Numbered from the stretch's first letter, positions 7,597-16,387 are shown. The stretch: DNA of 41,389 nucleotides from Candidatus Methanoperedens sp. (GCA_023249105.1 JAHFDG010000033.1:1-41389), one strand, 5' to 3'. The notes: generated by a model not told the origin, from the letters alone. A program made the numbers and translations.

Positions 7597-9006
7597 TTAC
7601 TTCGGTTTAGGTGGCCAACTTTTTTCCATCCACCCTGGAATGCGTCCTGAGTCCGGAGGACCTATCATCACACGAAGTCCTGTCACATCTTCCACATCCC
7701 CCTGCAGCCTTGCCGCAAGACCCGGCAGTATCAGTGTGCCATGGGATGTCTTATCCTTGAAATCAAAATTCGCTTTCTGGAATGTGTCATTAATCTTGGC
7801 TGCCGTAAGCTGTCCGCCTGCAACTGCCGCTTCCACCCCTATGCCATCTGTATCTACTGCTGCAAGATAACAATTTATTTTGTTGGATGAAAGGTCACTT
7901 TCCACGGTGTAATATGTGAGTGCGAAATTGGTTGTGACTATCACAGGTGAATCTTTTGTCGGAGAACCGACCTCGTTCACTCCCGGCGCTACTTTCACCG
8001 GTGTTCGCGGGTCGGTATAAATGGTATCACGAATGTGCACTTCAGGCAGCATGGCATATGGTTCAAGGCTGTGAAGTATCATGATGTCGCCATACCTCAC
8101 AGTGAAAACCGAAGCTAACACAGTTTCCCAGTAGGAAGCAGTGACTGTATCCTTATAGACAAGCCATGCATTAAGAGGAACGGCCATAATCGGGTACGCT
8201 ATATCCTTTTGCCCCTCTTTTATCCCTGCGCGCCGAAGCATTATGAATTTCTCAAATGTTTCTTTAAGCTTCTTTCCCTGGGGATATGTGCCAGGGTCAA
8301 GCACAATGTCTTTCATTCCCATTTCCCTGAACGTAAGAGCAAGGGATTTTAGCTTATCAAGGTCGGGCGAGAACAATACGACCGGGACTTTATAATTCAA
8401 AGCCAGGTCTGCAACTTCGCCCCAGTTCTTTTCCGTTGCCGCGTATATCAGGGGATTCTTATCCCTGACAACTTCAAGCGCGGCTTTTAGCGCAGCAGGG
8501 TCAAATGAACAGAGTATCAGGGGAAGTTTTGTGGTCTCGCTTGCTTTCTTTACAGCGCCGGCAAATTTCAGGGGATCACCTGAAACGCATCGCACTGCTA
8601 CCATATCCACTTTCAGGAATTTCCCGACATAGAATTTCCGAAAATTCGTAATCTTGTTTATCCTCTCTACGAATTCTGCTTCAGGCATCGTATCCCATAC
8701 ATCGTAAGCAAACGCGGTCGGGTCGAAAAATGTCAATTGGTGGCGATAAAGAACATCATCCCCGCCAATACTCTTTGCATGTTCACCCGTACCTATCGTG
8801 ATTTCCCTGATTTCCGGGGCTAGAAGGGTCTGCAATTCTGTATATTTTTTCTTGTACTCGTTTTTAAGTATGGGCGGGCAATCATCGAGCTTTTTTGACC
8901 TGTCGATGAGATGGGCTGCAAAAGCCATGCATGTTGCATCACCGCACTCGGCGCAGTTTATCTGCGGCAGGTACTTATAAACCTGGAGCGGACTGTTCAG
9001 TTTCAT
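7597..9006 (-). CDS. cdhE: Acetyl-CoA decarbonylase/synthase gamma subunit, corrinoid Fe-S protein
   Basis: 469 residues from the ATG at 9006. CdhE is the large subunit of the corrinoid iron-sulfur protein that passes the methyl group between tetrahydrosarcinapterin and the acetyl-CoA synthase A-cluster. The N-terminal 4Fe-4S motif is visible (INCAECGDATC, with a further Cys in DDCPP). The TIM-barrel body and the C-terminal B12-binding part (GLRVMIGPPDSGRIPGW) follow. The ATG overlaps the cdhD stop by one base (TAATG), so the pair is translationally coupled; a longer reading starting at 9027 would run into cdhD and is unlikely. The catalytic CODH/ACS subunits (cdhA, B, C) are not in this window. 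Confidence 0.93.
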   Translation of the reverse strand: MKLNSPLQVYKYLPQINCAECGDATCMAFAAHLIDRSKKLDDCPPILKNEYKKKYTELQTLLAPEIREITIGTGEHAKSIGGDDVLYRHQLTFFDPTAFAYDVWDTMPEAEFVERINKITNFRKFYVGKFLKVDMVAVRCVSGDPLKFAGAVKKASETTKLPLILCSFDPAALKAALEVVRDKNPLIYAATEKNWGEVADLALNYKVPVVLFSPDLDKLKSLALTFREMGMKDIVLDPGTYPQGKKLKETFEKFIMLRRAGIKEGQKDIAYPIMAVPLNAWLVYKDTVTASYWETVLASVFTVRYGDIMILHSLEPYAMLPEVHIRDTIYTDPRTPVKVAPGVNEVGSPTKDSPVIVTTNFALTYYTVESDLSSNKINCYLAAVDTDGIGVEAAVAGGQLTAAKINDTFQKANFDFKDKTSHGTLILPGLAARLQGDVEDVTGLRVMIGPPDSGRIPGWMEKSWPPKPK

Positions 9007-10292
9007 TATATCACCGCCGATGTCCAATTATCGATATTCACGGGCTCGCTCTCCTTTCCGCCGTAAAGCGTTTGTGTAATTTCCTTTAGCACCTGGACGG
9101 CGGTTGGGTGCATCATCATGAAAAGGTCATTCCCTGCAAGCGATAATGTCAGTCCTGTGATAATCTCCCATATCGGCCCCCTGTACTCGCGCGGTCCCCA
9201 GTCAGAGTCTTCCTTGAGCGGCGAAGAAACCATCCAGGATTCGCGCGCACCCCATGCATTTGTGGTGCCGCTTGACATCGGGAAATTAAGTTCCGTATCA
9301 CCCATAAGACCTGCAAGCCTGATTCTTTCCATGTTCGTGTAAGCATAATCAAGCCCGTAACCAAGGGCAGCAGTCGTCGGGTCCATCAGGATATTCTCGC
9401 GGGCTACACCGCACTGTTTCATAAGTTTGCGGTTCAATTCTTTTTGCGCATTAATCTCAAGCTGTGTCCAAGAAAGCACTACGTGATTATATTTCTTGGC
9501 TGCTTCCGCGATTCGCGCATAATCAAGGTTCAAGCTTGCTGAAGCAAGGAGGCATCGCTCACCCTCAGCGGCTTCTGCGGCTTTCTCAAGTACAGCAGGG
9601 TCTTTCTCAGGATTCCCCGAGCCGCCGATGACGATGGGTACATCCACGGCCTGAAGGACTTCTTCCACCGTTTTTGCCGCTTCCTTCGGAGATGTGTCCT
9701 TGATGTTCGGGTCTGTGCTTATGAGATGAATAGTAACCATATCAGCCCCAAAGTCGCGGACTACTTTCTTTGCCCACTCTGCGGGGCTGTTGATAACATC
9801 CTCGTAGTTTGATTTGACCGCTTTTGCCATATTTATGGGCATATCAAAAACATCCATGGTTATGTGATTGCGGTGAGGCATCGGGCTGTCAAAATAATAT
9901 GGAAGCGCTGTTTCCCCGCCGAGCGTTATTGTGCTTTTTCTCGTTCCGCCATCTGATGAAGTTGCCCCGAGAACAACTTCCTGTATCGGGGTTTTCCACT
10001 CCTCAATTTTGCCCACGCTGAATTTGGATTCAATCAATTTACTGAGCCTTGCAGGCTTTGCAGGTGCTGCGCCGAGCATCTGGTCAACCGGATAACCTAA
10101 AATCCTGGAAATGTTAATTAAGTGATGAGCAAGCTGGGCTGTTTCATGACCCAGTGCATAAGCCATCTGCGGGTTCATTCCCGTTTGTCCAAGGTCTATC
10201 TCCACATCACCTTCTATCTTTACACCTTCAAGGGCCTGAATCTCGCCCCCGAACAGGCTTCCAAGTTCTGAGAGTTTAATCTTTTTCGTCAT
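9006..10292 (-). CDS. cdhD: Acetyl-CoA decarbonylase/synthase delta subunit
   Basis: 428 residues. CdhD is the small TIM-barrel subunit of the corrinoid Fe-S protein and pairs with CdhE. Recognisable stretches are [19 protein letters not shown] at the N-terminus, [13 protein letters not shown], a barrel with [19 protein letters not shown], and [20 protein letters not shown], all typical of the archaeal delta subunit. It heads a two-gene operon with cdhE. A TATA-like element lies 50-70 bases upstream. A delta-gamma pair separate from the other subunits departs from the cdhABCDE arrangement known in Methanosarcina. Confidence 0.93.
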   Translation of the reverse strand: MTKKIKLSELGSLFGGEIQALEGVKIEGDVEIDLGQTGMNPQMAYALGHETAQLAHHLINISRILGYPVDQMLGAAPAKPARLSKLIESKFSVGKIEEWKTPIQEVVLGATSSDGGTRKSTITLGGETALPYYFDSPMPHRNHITMDVFDMPINMAKAVKSNYEDVINSPAEWAKKVVRDFGADMVTIHLISTDPNIKDTSPKEAAKTVEEVLQAVDVPIVIGGSGNPEKDPAVLEKAAEAAEGERCLLASASLNLDYARIAEAAKKYNHVVLSWTQLEINAQKELNRKLMKQCGVARENILMDPTTAALGYGLDYAYTNMERIRLAGLMGDTELNFPMSSGTTNAWGARESWMVSSPLKEDSDWGPREYRGPIWEIITGLTLSLAGNDLFMMMHPTAVQVLKEITQTLYGGKESEPVNIDNWTSAVI

Positions 10293-10341
10293 TATTACAT
10301 CCCATTTAGCATTATTAATCGACCAAGATAGGACTGGCTAC

Positions 10342-10360
10342 ATATATATTTTTATATACG
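10342..10360 (-). promoter_or_regulatory. TATA-like element upstream of cdhD
   Basis: On the minus strand the sequence reads CGTATATAAAAATATATAT, a strong AT-rich TATA candidate 50-68 bases before the cdhD ATG. This implies a short 5' leader of about 25-40 bases. Confidence 0.45.
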
Positions 10361-10404
10361 AAAATCAAGCGAGTTTATGTTACAGGGGGTTGTATAGCAT
10401 TTAA

Positions 10405-10451
10405 AGTGGAAACCCGCTATCAGTACAGGCTGTGGGGTATTCTGATAAAAT
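10405..10451 (+). repeat. IS200/IS605-end-like relic in the mdh leader
   Basis: Bases 10426-10451 match 23 of 26 positions of 36805-36830, the hairpin-proximal end of the IS200-type element in this window: both read CAxGCTGxGGGGTATTCxGATAAAAT. The preceding bases can form an imperfect stem (CCCGC with GCTGTGGGG). No transposase gene is near. It is either a solo transposon end (a palindrome-associated element) or the scar of an IS200 copy, sitting about 105 bases ahead of mdh. Confidence 0.6.
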
Positions 10452-10554
10452 GAAAACTTCAAAAATCAGCAAAAAAATCAGGATACAAAAAAACCAAAGG
10501 ATAACAAATATTATAATCCTCAAACTCTTCAAGACACAAAATCAGGTGAAACAA

Positions 10555-11484
10555 ATGCCCAAAATAACAATCATCGGCGCAGGCGCTGTGGGCGCGACCG
10601 CCGCACAGAGAATCGCAGAAAAAGGACTCGGGGACGTTGTCCTCACAGATATCGTTGAAGGCTTGCCGCAGGGCAAAGCTCTTGACCTGATGGAAGCTGG
10701 CCCACTATTCGGATACGATTCAAAAATAACCGGCACTAACGACTATAAGGATATAGAAGGCTCGGACGTTGTTGTCGTTACCGCGGGAATAGCAAGAAAA
10801 CCCGGGATGACGCGGGAAGACCTGCTTAAGATAAACACAAAGATAATCAGGGAAGTGTCGCAGAATATCGCAAAATACGCCCCTGATTCCGTGGTCATAA
10901 CGGTCACCAATCCGCTTGACATAATGACATACGTTACAATGAAGACCACGGGTTTTGAGCCGCACAGGGTGTTCGGGATGAGTGGTGTCCTGGATTCTGG
11001 CAGGTTTGCCACGTTTATTGCCATGGAACTTGGCTGCTCGGTGCGGGATATTAACGCAATGGTGCTCGGGGGTCACGGCGATACCATGGTGCCGCTTCCG
11101 CGCTTTACCACTGTTTCGGGTGTCCCCATCACAGAACTTCTATCCGAAGATGCAATCAAGCGCCTCGTAGGAAGGACGGTCAACGGCGGGGCTGAAATTG
11201 TCAATCTCCTGAAAACCGGAAGCGCTTTTTACGCGCCTTCAGCCGCAGTCACGAACATGGTTGAGGCTGTCGTAAAGGATACAAAACGTGTTCTGCCGGC
11301 GTGCGCTTACCTGAACGGCGAATACGGAAATAAGGACATTTATCTTGGCGTTCCGGTGAAGCTCGGGCGTAAGGGTGTGGAAGAAATAATAGAACTGAAA
11401 CTGGCATCTCCTGAGAAAAAAGCCCTTGATAAGTCGGCAGAGGCTGTTAAGGAAGGTATAGCTTCCCTTAATGCGTTGGCCTGA
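10555..11484 (+). CDS. mdh: Malate dehydrogenase (LDH-like type)
   Basis: 309 residues. It interconverts malate and oxaloacetate with NAD(P). The start has the dinucleotide-binding motif GAGAVGATAAQ and an Asp at the end of strand 2 (LTDIVEG), which usually favours NAD. The substrate loop carries RKPGMTREDLL, with the Arg that separates malate from lactate dehydrogenases. NPLDIMTYV and the catalytic GGHGDTMVPL follow. I take the ATG at 10555 because AGGTGA lies 7 bases upstream and the fold starts there; the open frame extends to 10432 through an IS-end-like sequence. No operon partner is evident. Confidence 0.93.
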   Translation: MPKITIIGAGAVGATAAQRIAEKGLGDVVLTDIVEGLPQGKALDLMEAGPLFGYDSKITGTNDYKDIEGSDVVVVTAGIARKPGMTREDLLKINTKIIREVSQNIAKYAPDSVVITVTNPLDIMTYVTMKTTGFEPHRVFGMSGVLDSGRFATFIAMELGCSVRDINAMVLGGHGDTMVPLPRFTTVSGVPITELLSEDAIKRLVGRTVNGGAEIVNLLKTGSAFYAPSAAVTNMVEAVVKDTKRVLPACAYLNGEYGNKDIYLGVPVKLGRKGVEEIIELKLASPEKKALDKSAEAVKEGIASLNALA

Positions 11485-11505
11485 TTCCTGAAAGGATTAA
11501 TCAGG

Positions 11506-11565
11506 TTATCGCGCGCCACCACCGCCACCGCCAAATCCCTCGCCATGGCTTTGCATGACAGGCAT
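11506..11565 (-). other. Tiny Gly-rich reading frame, possible gene remnant
   Basis: On the minus strand an ATG at 11565 opens 19 codons ending in HGEGFGGGGGGAR and a TAA. Such Gly-rich ends are common at the C-terminus of longer membrane or RNA-binding proteins, so it may be the residue of a decayed gene in the mdh to TrmO-like spacer. No ribosome-binding site is visible. Confidence 0.25.
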
Positions 11566-11603
11566 AGAATTGCGAAAGAGATATAAGCAGGTCGTAAGAT
11601 TAG

Positions 11604-11918
11604 ATGCTATATTATCACGAGGTTATTCATTTGAATCTAAGAATTGAACCCATTGGTATAATCAAAAACTCCACTCCGGGGTTAGCTGATGTTTTAATAT
11701 ATTCTGATTTTGAACATGTTCTTGGCAATGTTATTGAAAAATTTGAAAAAGGAACCAAAGTGCTGATTATTCATAAAAATATCGAATCAAATGATAAGCA
11801 CCAGGTGAAAGTTTCGGCTGCTGAATTGATTACTATGAAAGGCAATCTTTTAACAGTAAAAGGCATTGAAGCCGATAATGATTCTGTAATAGATGTCAGA
11901 TTGAGGGATGACCTCTGA
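11604..11918 (+). CDS. Minimal TrmO/TsaA-like domain protein
   Basis: 104 residues. The start LRIEPIGIIKN matches the opening of TrmO/TsaA (UPF0066) proteins, which methylate t6A37 in tRNA with SAM. The end (GNLLTVKGIEADNDSVIDVRL) matches the last strands of that domain. The middle is short and the family's conserved RPNPIG-type motif is missing, so this is either a divergent small relative without methyltransferase activity or a reduced paralogue. A TATA-like GATATAAG lies about 20 bases before the ATG, suggesting a leaderless transcript and supporting this start. fen follows 14 bases later and is probably cotranscribed. Confidence 0.6.
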   Translation: MLYYHEVIHLNLRIEPIGIIKNSTPGLADVLIYSDFEHVLGNVIEKFEKGTKVLIIHKNIESNDKHQVKVSAAELITMKGNLLTVKGIEADNDSVIDVRLRDDL

Positions 11919-11932
11919 ACTGAGGGATTGAA

Positions 11933-12949
11933 ATGGGGGTTGACCTCGGAGACCTCTTCGAAAAGAAAGAAATAGAGCTTACTGAGCTAAAAGGGAAAGT
12001 AATAGCCATAGATGCCTACAATACCCTTTACCAGTTCCTGAGCATAATCCGCCAGCGCGACGGTACGCCGCTCATGGATTCCCACGGCGGGATAACATCC
12101 CATCTTTCAGGTTTTTTATACAGGACTACAAATCTTGTAGAAGCGGGTATCAAACCTGTATTTGTTTTTGACGGGGCGCCTCCGGCGTTCAAGAATAATA
12201 CTATTGAAGAGCGCAAAAAAATCCGCACTGAAGCCCGGGAAAAATATGAAGAGGCAAAAGCAAAAGGCGATGAGGTGGCGGCGTTTAAACATGCCCAGGC
12301 GTCATCCCGTATAGGTGGGAATATGATTGAAGATGCTAAAAACCTTCTTGGGTTCATGGGAATTCCGGTTATCCAGGCGCCATCCGAGGGTGAAGCCCAG
12401 GCTGCGTTCATGGTGAGGGAGAAAAAAGCGTATGCAGCAGGTTCGCAGGATTACGATGCGCTGCTTTTTGGCGCATCCATTATGGTCAGGAACCTTGCGG
12501 TTACGGGCAAAAGGAAGCTTCCCGGGAAAAGTGTGTATGTTGATGTAAAACCTGAAGCTATTGAACTTGAACCCGGTCTTCTTAAACTTGAGATTTCAAG
12601 AGAGCAGCTTATTGACATAGCGCTTCTTGTGGGAACGGATTACAATGAGGGCATTAAGGGAATAGGTCCGAAAAAAGCCCTGAAATTGATAAAGAAGCAT
12701 GGAAGCATCGGGGGAGCGCTCGGTGAGTTGAATGCTGAAATTAAAAACCTTGCAGAAATAAAAGCACTTTTTATCAATCCGGATGTTACGTCAGATTATG
12801 ACCTCAAATGGAAAAAACCTGATTCGGCAGCGATAATAAAGTTCCTATGCGAAGGGCATGATTTCTCGCAGGAACGGGTGTCAAAAGCTGTGGAGCGCTT
12901 ACTTCTGGCCTCGGATGAGGGGCAGCAGACGCTGGATAAGTGGTTTTAG
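11933..12949 (+). CDS. fen: Flap endonuclease FEN1
   Basis: 338 residues. FEN1 removes 5' flaps during Okazaki-fragment maturation and repair. The N-terminal block ([12 protein letters not shown], then VFVFDGAPP) and the internal block ([42 protein letters not shown] with its H3TH motif) carry the acidic metal ligands. The C-terminus QQTLDKWF is a clear PCNA-interacting box. ATG at 11933 follows the TrmO-like gene by 14 bases. The stop lies 1 base from that of the convergent GAPDH gene. DNA polymerase B, another PCNA client, is at the right end of the window. Confidence 0.95.
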   Translation: MGVDLGDLFEKKEIELTELKGKVIAIDAYNTLYQFLSIIRQRDGTPLMDSHGGITSHLSGFLYRTTNLVEAGIKPVFVFDGAPPAFKNNTIEERKKIRTEAREKYEEAKAKGDEVAAFKHAQASSRIGGNMIEDAKNLLGFMGIPVIQAPSEGEAQAAFMVREKKAYAAGSQDYDALLFGASIMVRNLAVTGKRKLPGKSVYVDVKPEAIELEPGLLKLEISREQLIDIALLVGTDYNEGIKGIGPKKALKLIKKHGSIGGALGELNAEIKNLAEIKALFINPDVTSDYDLKWKKPDSAAIIKFLCEGHDFSQERVSKAVERLLLASDEGQQTLDKWF

Positions 12950-12950
12950 C

Positions 12951-13970
12951 TCAGGATTTTATTCCAAGCGCCTTATTCGTCTTCTTTATCGAGCTTGCCC
13001 CGTCCTTTTCTATCTCAAGCATAGCCCTTATGGCATCCACGTTTTCGGGAACAACATCGGATTCCTGGTGTATAGCCTGGAAGAAGTAGAGTTCGCCTTT
13101 GTTGATGGCAATAGAATCCTTCCATACCACGTTCTCCCACATATCGCCCCTCGGTCTTCCCAGGTCTTTTGCCAGTTCCATCGCCTCAGCAGTTGATTTT
13201 ATCCTGTCCTTGCTGCTCACGAGCCTGATTCTCGGTCTTTTTTCAAAGACTTTAATGATGTCGTCTTCCTTGCATTCCTTTTTTAATTCGATATTCAGCG
13301 CATGGAGATGCATTAGCGTGGTCGAGGTTTTCACTGCCATGGTGGTGATATCAATATCCGGAAGAATTGAATTCACATCAGGGCCGTGATGGGAGGGAAG
13401 TTTGATGGGGTCTGGAATGAGGGCGTTAATCGGGCCTGTTTTTATGTCATTAGGGTCGGCAGCCCGCCGCATCAATGTCACCCGTGCTTTCCTGACACCG
13501 AATGTGGTATCAAGCGGGTACAAAACCCTGACGAGTCCTGTGGTGTTGCATGAGACCACCCTGGCAAAATCCCTGCCAAGTGCATCGCTGTAATTTGCCT
13601 CTGAATTGAAGGAAAATCCAGTAAGTTCATGTTCTTCCCCGCCCTGCCAGATGGCTTTAACGCCATGTTTTTCATAGAGTTTCTTGTACTCTTCGCCCGT
13701 ATCACCGGGCGTTGCATCAATCACGATATCTGCTTTATCAAGTAGTTCTGGAAGTGTGCCGCTGACTTCTAGTTTTGATTTCTTAAAATCCTCAATATTT
13801 TCTTTTGCAGCGGTATAAAGCGGAAAACCTTTTTCAAGCGCGATTCGAGCCTCAAAACTGGGTCTTGTCTTTACAACACCCGCGACCTCCATATCGTCCT
13901 GGGCAGCCACGGCGTCTGCAACACGTTTCCCGATAGTTCCAAAACCATTTATTGCAACTTTTGCCTTCAT
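12951..13970 (-). CDS. gap: Type II glyceraldehyde-3-phosphate dehydrogenase (archaeal)
   Basis: 339 residues. It catalyses the phosphorylating oxidation of glyceraldehyde-3-phosphate, or the reverse in gluconeogenesis, as the archaeal class II enzyme. The Rossmann motif AINGFGTIGKRVADAV is at the N-terminus. The catalytic cysteine is in VSCNTTGLVRVL near residue 140. Downstream are the HHGPDVNSILPDI and TTLMHLHALNIELK stretches characteristic of the archaeal type. Length is standard. It is convergent with fen and divergent from nothing close: the CooT-like gene lies upstream on the same strand, 26 bases away, so a two-gene transcript is possible. Confidence 0.94.
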   Translation of the reverse strand: MKAKVAINGFGTIGKRVADAVAAQDDMEVAGVVKTRPSFEARIALEKGFPLYTAAKENIEDFKKSKLEVSGTLPELLDKADIVIDATPGDTGEEYKKLYEKHGVKAIWQGGEEHELTGFSFNSEANYSDALGRDFARVVSCNTTGLVRVLYPLDTTFGVRKARVTLMRRAADPNDIKTGPINALIPDPIKLPSHHGPDVNSILPDIDITTMAVKTSTTLMHLHALNIELKKECKEDDIIKVFEKRPRIRLVSSKDRIKSTAEAMELAKDLGRPRGDMWENVVWKDSIAINKGELYFFQAIHQESDVVPENVDAIRAMLEIEKDGASSIKKTNKALGIKS

Positions 13971-13996
13971 CTGTTATTCTCCCAAAGCCTGATTGT

Positions 13997-14170
13997 TCAG
14001 CTATCTATTATAGCTTCCTGTTTTGTTAAATTGATGTCTGCAATCCTGCCATGGACGGTTTTGCTCTCACCAAGCAGACTCTGGAGTTTGATTGTATCTT
14101 TATCCGCGGTCAAACGAACAACATCTTCCATTATCGTTTTTCCTTTGAGGATTACCTTGAGTTCGCACAT
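13997..14170 (-). CDS. CooT-family nickel-binding protein
   Basis: 57 residues from the ATG at 14170, starting MCELKVILKG and containing the VHGRIADINL block near the end. This matches CooT, a small dimeric protein that binds nickel through the N-terminal Cys2 and helps mature carbon monoxide dehydrogenase. Cys2 is present. The open frame extends further upstream, but that part lacks family similarity and crosses into the bactofilin-like gene. A TATA-like sequence (GATAAATATTAATATC on the minus strand) lies roughly 20-40 bases upstream. The cdhDE genes 4-5 kb away fit a link to the nickel enzyme CODH/ACS. Confidence 0.75.
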   Translation of the reverse strand: MCELKVILKGKTIMEDVVRLTADKDTIKLQSLLGESKTVHGRIADINLTKQEAIIDS

Positions 14171-14284
14171 AGCTGTTAATTCGGTCTTGTTGATATTAAT
14201 ATTTATCATATCCTGCAACCATACAGGGATGGAGGCTTTGCTATACCTGAACTGAAAGGACTTATAATACCGGATTATACAGTA

Positions 14285-15133
14285 ATGGAAGAGCATTCCA
14301 TCGTGGTCCGCGGCGATGTTATTGTGGGGAATTACGCGGAACTCGCTTATGGTTTGATAGCCGACATGGTTATAGCAGGGGAGCATGTGAAGATAAACGG
14401 GAACATAATTTCACAGAACGATATCAGGATAGACATGTGGTCAGATATTACCGGGGATGTCAGGACAAAGACCGATGCGTATCTCGGGGAATTTGTCAAT
14501 ATCAATGGGAAACTCTTTGCTGCCGGCAATCTTGATGTGGGGAACAACGTGAAAATAAGCGGAGGCTATGATGTTAAAGGATGGCTGGTGGTGCGCAATC
14601 CGCTCCCCGTCGTTATGTTCTTATTCCTTTATTTGATGGCACTTCTGCGCTTTGGCAATGAGGAGGAGGTTGAAAAGGCGCTAAATGAGCTTTTCTCTGA
14701 GGAGACTTCGGATAATAAATTATTGTCAATACCCAACAGGACAAAGATTGACCTTGAGGCGATAAAGACCTCCTCGCGCGCCGTTATCGGGAACCACTGC
14801 CGCCTGCTCGGGAATATCCGCGCGCGGTATCTGAACATGGGGAAACACGTAACATTGTTCGGAAGTATCCGCACAACGGGAGATATAACAATCGGGCGAA
14901 GTTGTATCATACATGGGAATCTTGTCACGACAAAGGGAAAAGTGAATATAGAGAGGAACTGCAAGGTACTGGGTAAAGTCCAGGCTGATTCTATAATAAT
15001 GCATGAAACCTCAAAAGTGGACGGCACTTTGATTGCCCCGAACGGGGTGGCGATAGTGCGGGATGACCTTGAGGGAGTGGAGGAGTTCGGGAAAAGGTTG
15101 TTCTATGGGTTTACGCTGCTTGAGGATATTTGA
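14285..15133 (+). CDS. Bactofilin-like / polymer-forming beta-helix protein
   Basis: 282 residues. The sequence consists of short hydrophobic-Gly-Asn strands such as VVRGDVIVGNYAEL, INGNIISQNDIRID and LFGSIRTTGDITIG, typical of bactofilin-like or hexapeptide-type beta-solenoids. A hydrophobic interruption at about residues 103-120 (PLPVVMFLFLYLMALL) could be a membrane-contact or transmembrane insertion between two solenoid halves. Bactofilins form cytoskeletal filaments; a polyhedral acyltransferase role is less likely since no catalytic His stands out. TTATAATACC about 25 bases before the ATG suggests a leaderless mRNA, divergent from the CooT-like gene. Confidence 0.65.
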   Translation: MEEHSIVVRGDVIVGNYAELAYGLIADMVIAGEHVKINGNIISQNDIRIDMWSDITGDVRTKTDAYLGEFVNINGKLFAAGNLDVGNNVKISGGYDVKGWLVVRNPLPVVMFLFLYLMALLRFGNEEEVEKALNELFSEETSDNKLLSIPNRTKIDLEAIKTSSRAVIGNHCRLLGNIRARYLNMGKHVTLFGSIRTTGDITIGRSCIIHGNLVTTKGKVNIERNCKVLGKVQADSIIMHETSKVDGTLIAPNGVAIVRDDLEGVEEFGKRLFYGFTLLEDI

Positions 15134-15185
15134 AGAAGTATGGATTAGCTGTAATGTTTTATAATATGGAAATAAATTAATAGAT

Positions 15186-15623
15186 ATGAACGCCAGCAAA
15201 CTTTTAGAAGATTGCGAAAAGAGTATTGGTTGGAGTCTGCATAGCTTCACAGGCGATTTTGGGCATTATAGGAAAATTATAAAAGACAATCTCGAAGGAA
15301 AAGAAATTGAAGTAAAAGAAATAGATAAATTTATTGAAATCTGTAATAACAGAATAGAACGAGCAAAAACATTCCTAAGCGATGTGGCTACTGTACTAGG
15401 TTTTGGTATTACTGGCGCATCTGTCATCGTCTCTTTCACAGATGTCTTATCTCCTACACAAAAAGATGTTTCCTTTTTTCTCATAAGTTTGTTTGTGGTT
15501 CTGGTAACGGGTATAATAATTGGCTTTTTACTGCTTGTCCATTACAGAACTCATATTCACATATGGACTGCATTTAAAGAAGCAGCCATTTTGAACGAAA
15601 AATACAGCCCAAAAGGATTGTAA
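15186..15623 (+). CDS. Two-transmembrane-segment hypothetical protein
   Basis: 145 residues, family not recognised. The first 70 residues are charged and helical. They are followed by two membrane segments at roughly 72-90 (VATVLGFGITGASVIVSF) and 100-121 (VSFFLISLFVVLVTGIIIGF). A short cytoplasmic tail ends the protein. It lies 52 bases after the bactofilin-like gene and may share its transcript. Its codon use is a little more AT-rich than its neighbour. Confidence 0.6.
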   Translation: MNASKLLEDCEKSIGWSLHSFTGDFGHYRKIIKDNLEGKEIEVKEIDKFIEICNNRIERAKTFLSDVATVLGFGITGASVIVSFTDVLSPTQKDVSFFLISLFVVLVTGIIIGFLLLVHYRTHIHIWTAFKEAAILNEKYSPKGL

Positions 15624-15697
15624 TCAGAGCATGCCGACACCATTATTTGCCATTGAATGCATTAGAAAAATCAAATGGAGAGGTAAATAAGCAACTT

Positions 15698-16342
15698 CTA
15701 TGTCCTCTGCCTCACTACCCTCTCCCCATCGCACACAAAAACCTCCCCCTCATACCCGCGCGGCAGCATCCGCAAGTTCGCAAAACTCAGCTTATCCCCA
15801 AGCTGCGCCATGATGCTAATGTAACTTCGAAGCTTCTTAATCTCATACCGCTTAAGCATCAGCGCCATCTCCTCCGCGTTCTCCTTCGCCATCTTTTTCT
15901 CCAGCCTCTCGCAATGCATCACTTCCACACCCCGCTTCCCCATAAAAAAAGGATAGCACCTGCAAATCATGGGACGAAATTCGTATATCGCGCATGCGCC
16001 ATCCCTATAAAAAACGCACTCTCTCCCATCATTTCGCCGCAGAATCCACCCAATAGCCCAAATTTTATCCCCGTCGGATAAACACGAATAAATATCAGGC
16101 TGCACCACATCATCCCATTTTAATCCTTTTCCTTTCATTATGCGCCTGATGTCATCCGGGAAAATCGAAATCGCATTTGAGGGGCGCAAAATATCCTTCG
16201 TAATCCTGATGCTGAAATTCTCACAACAGCACCAGCCGCACCGCTCACACGAAAAACCGGAGCTAAGAATATCCGGAACATAATCCCGCGAATGCGCATG
16301 GATGAGGCTTTCCACTCTTCCCCGGAGAGAGACGGTGTCCAT
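15698..16342 (-). CDS. YkgJ-type cysteine cluster protein (zinc/iron chelating)
   Basis: 214 residues. An eight-cysteine pattern is visible: CERCGWCCCENF near residue 33, then CVFYRDGACAIYEFRPMICR around residues 110-130 with CYP following. This is the CxBCxx(A)CC-type or YkgJ family, thought to bind iron-sulfur or zinc; no reaction is established. The His-Cys rich arrangement and length fit archaeal members. ATG at 16342. The convergent neighbour on the left ends about 75 bases away. On the right a repeat-rich divergent region separates it from superoxide dismutase. Confidence 0.8.
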   Translation of the reverse strand: MDTVSLRGRVESLIHAHSRDYVPDILSSGFSCERCGWCCCENFSIRITKDILRPSNAISIFPDDIRRIMKGKGLKWDDVVQPDIYSCLSDGDKIWAIGWILRRNDGRECVFYRDGACAIYEFRPMICRCYPFFMGKRGVEVMHCERLEKKMAKENAEEMALMLKRYEIKKLRSYISIMAQLGDKLSFANLRMLPRGYEGEVFVCDGERVVRQRT

Positions 16343-16368
16343 GAATAAACATCGTATTGGGGGGATAT

Positions 16369-16387
16369 AAAGTCTTTTGGAGACTTT
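16369..16387. repeat. Short perfect hairpin upstream of the YkgJ gene
   Basis: AAAGTCT at 16369-16375 and AGACTTT at 16381-16387 form a 7-base stem with a 5-base loop. It lies at the left edge of the repeat-rich divergent region. A related ACTTTTT / AAAAAGT word recurs near 16514-16520 on the far side of the larger inverted repeat. Confidence 0.5.

Noticed and set aside
10432-10554. N-terminal extension of malate dehydrogenase from an ATG at 10432
   Set aside because: The extension crosses the IS-end-like relic and is Lys-rich with no family similarity; AGGTGA supports the ATG at 10555.
14171-14386. Extended start of the CooT-like gene
   Set aside because: The extra 72 codons would overlap the divergent bactofilin-like gene and lack similarity; CooT starts with MC at 14170.
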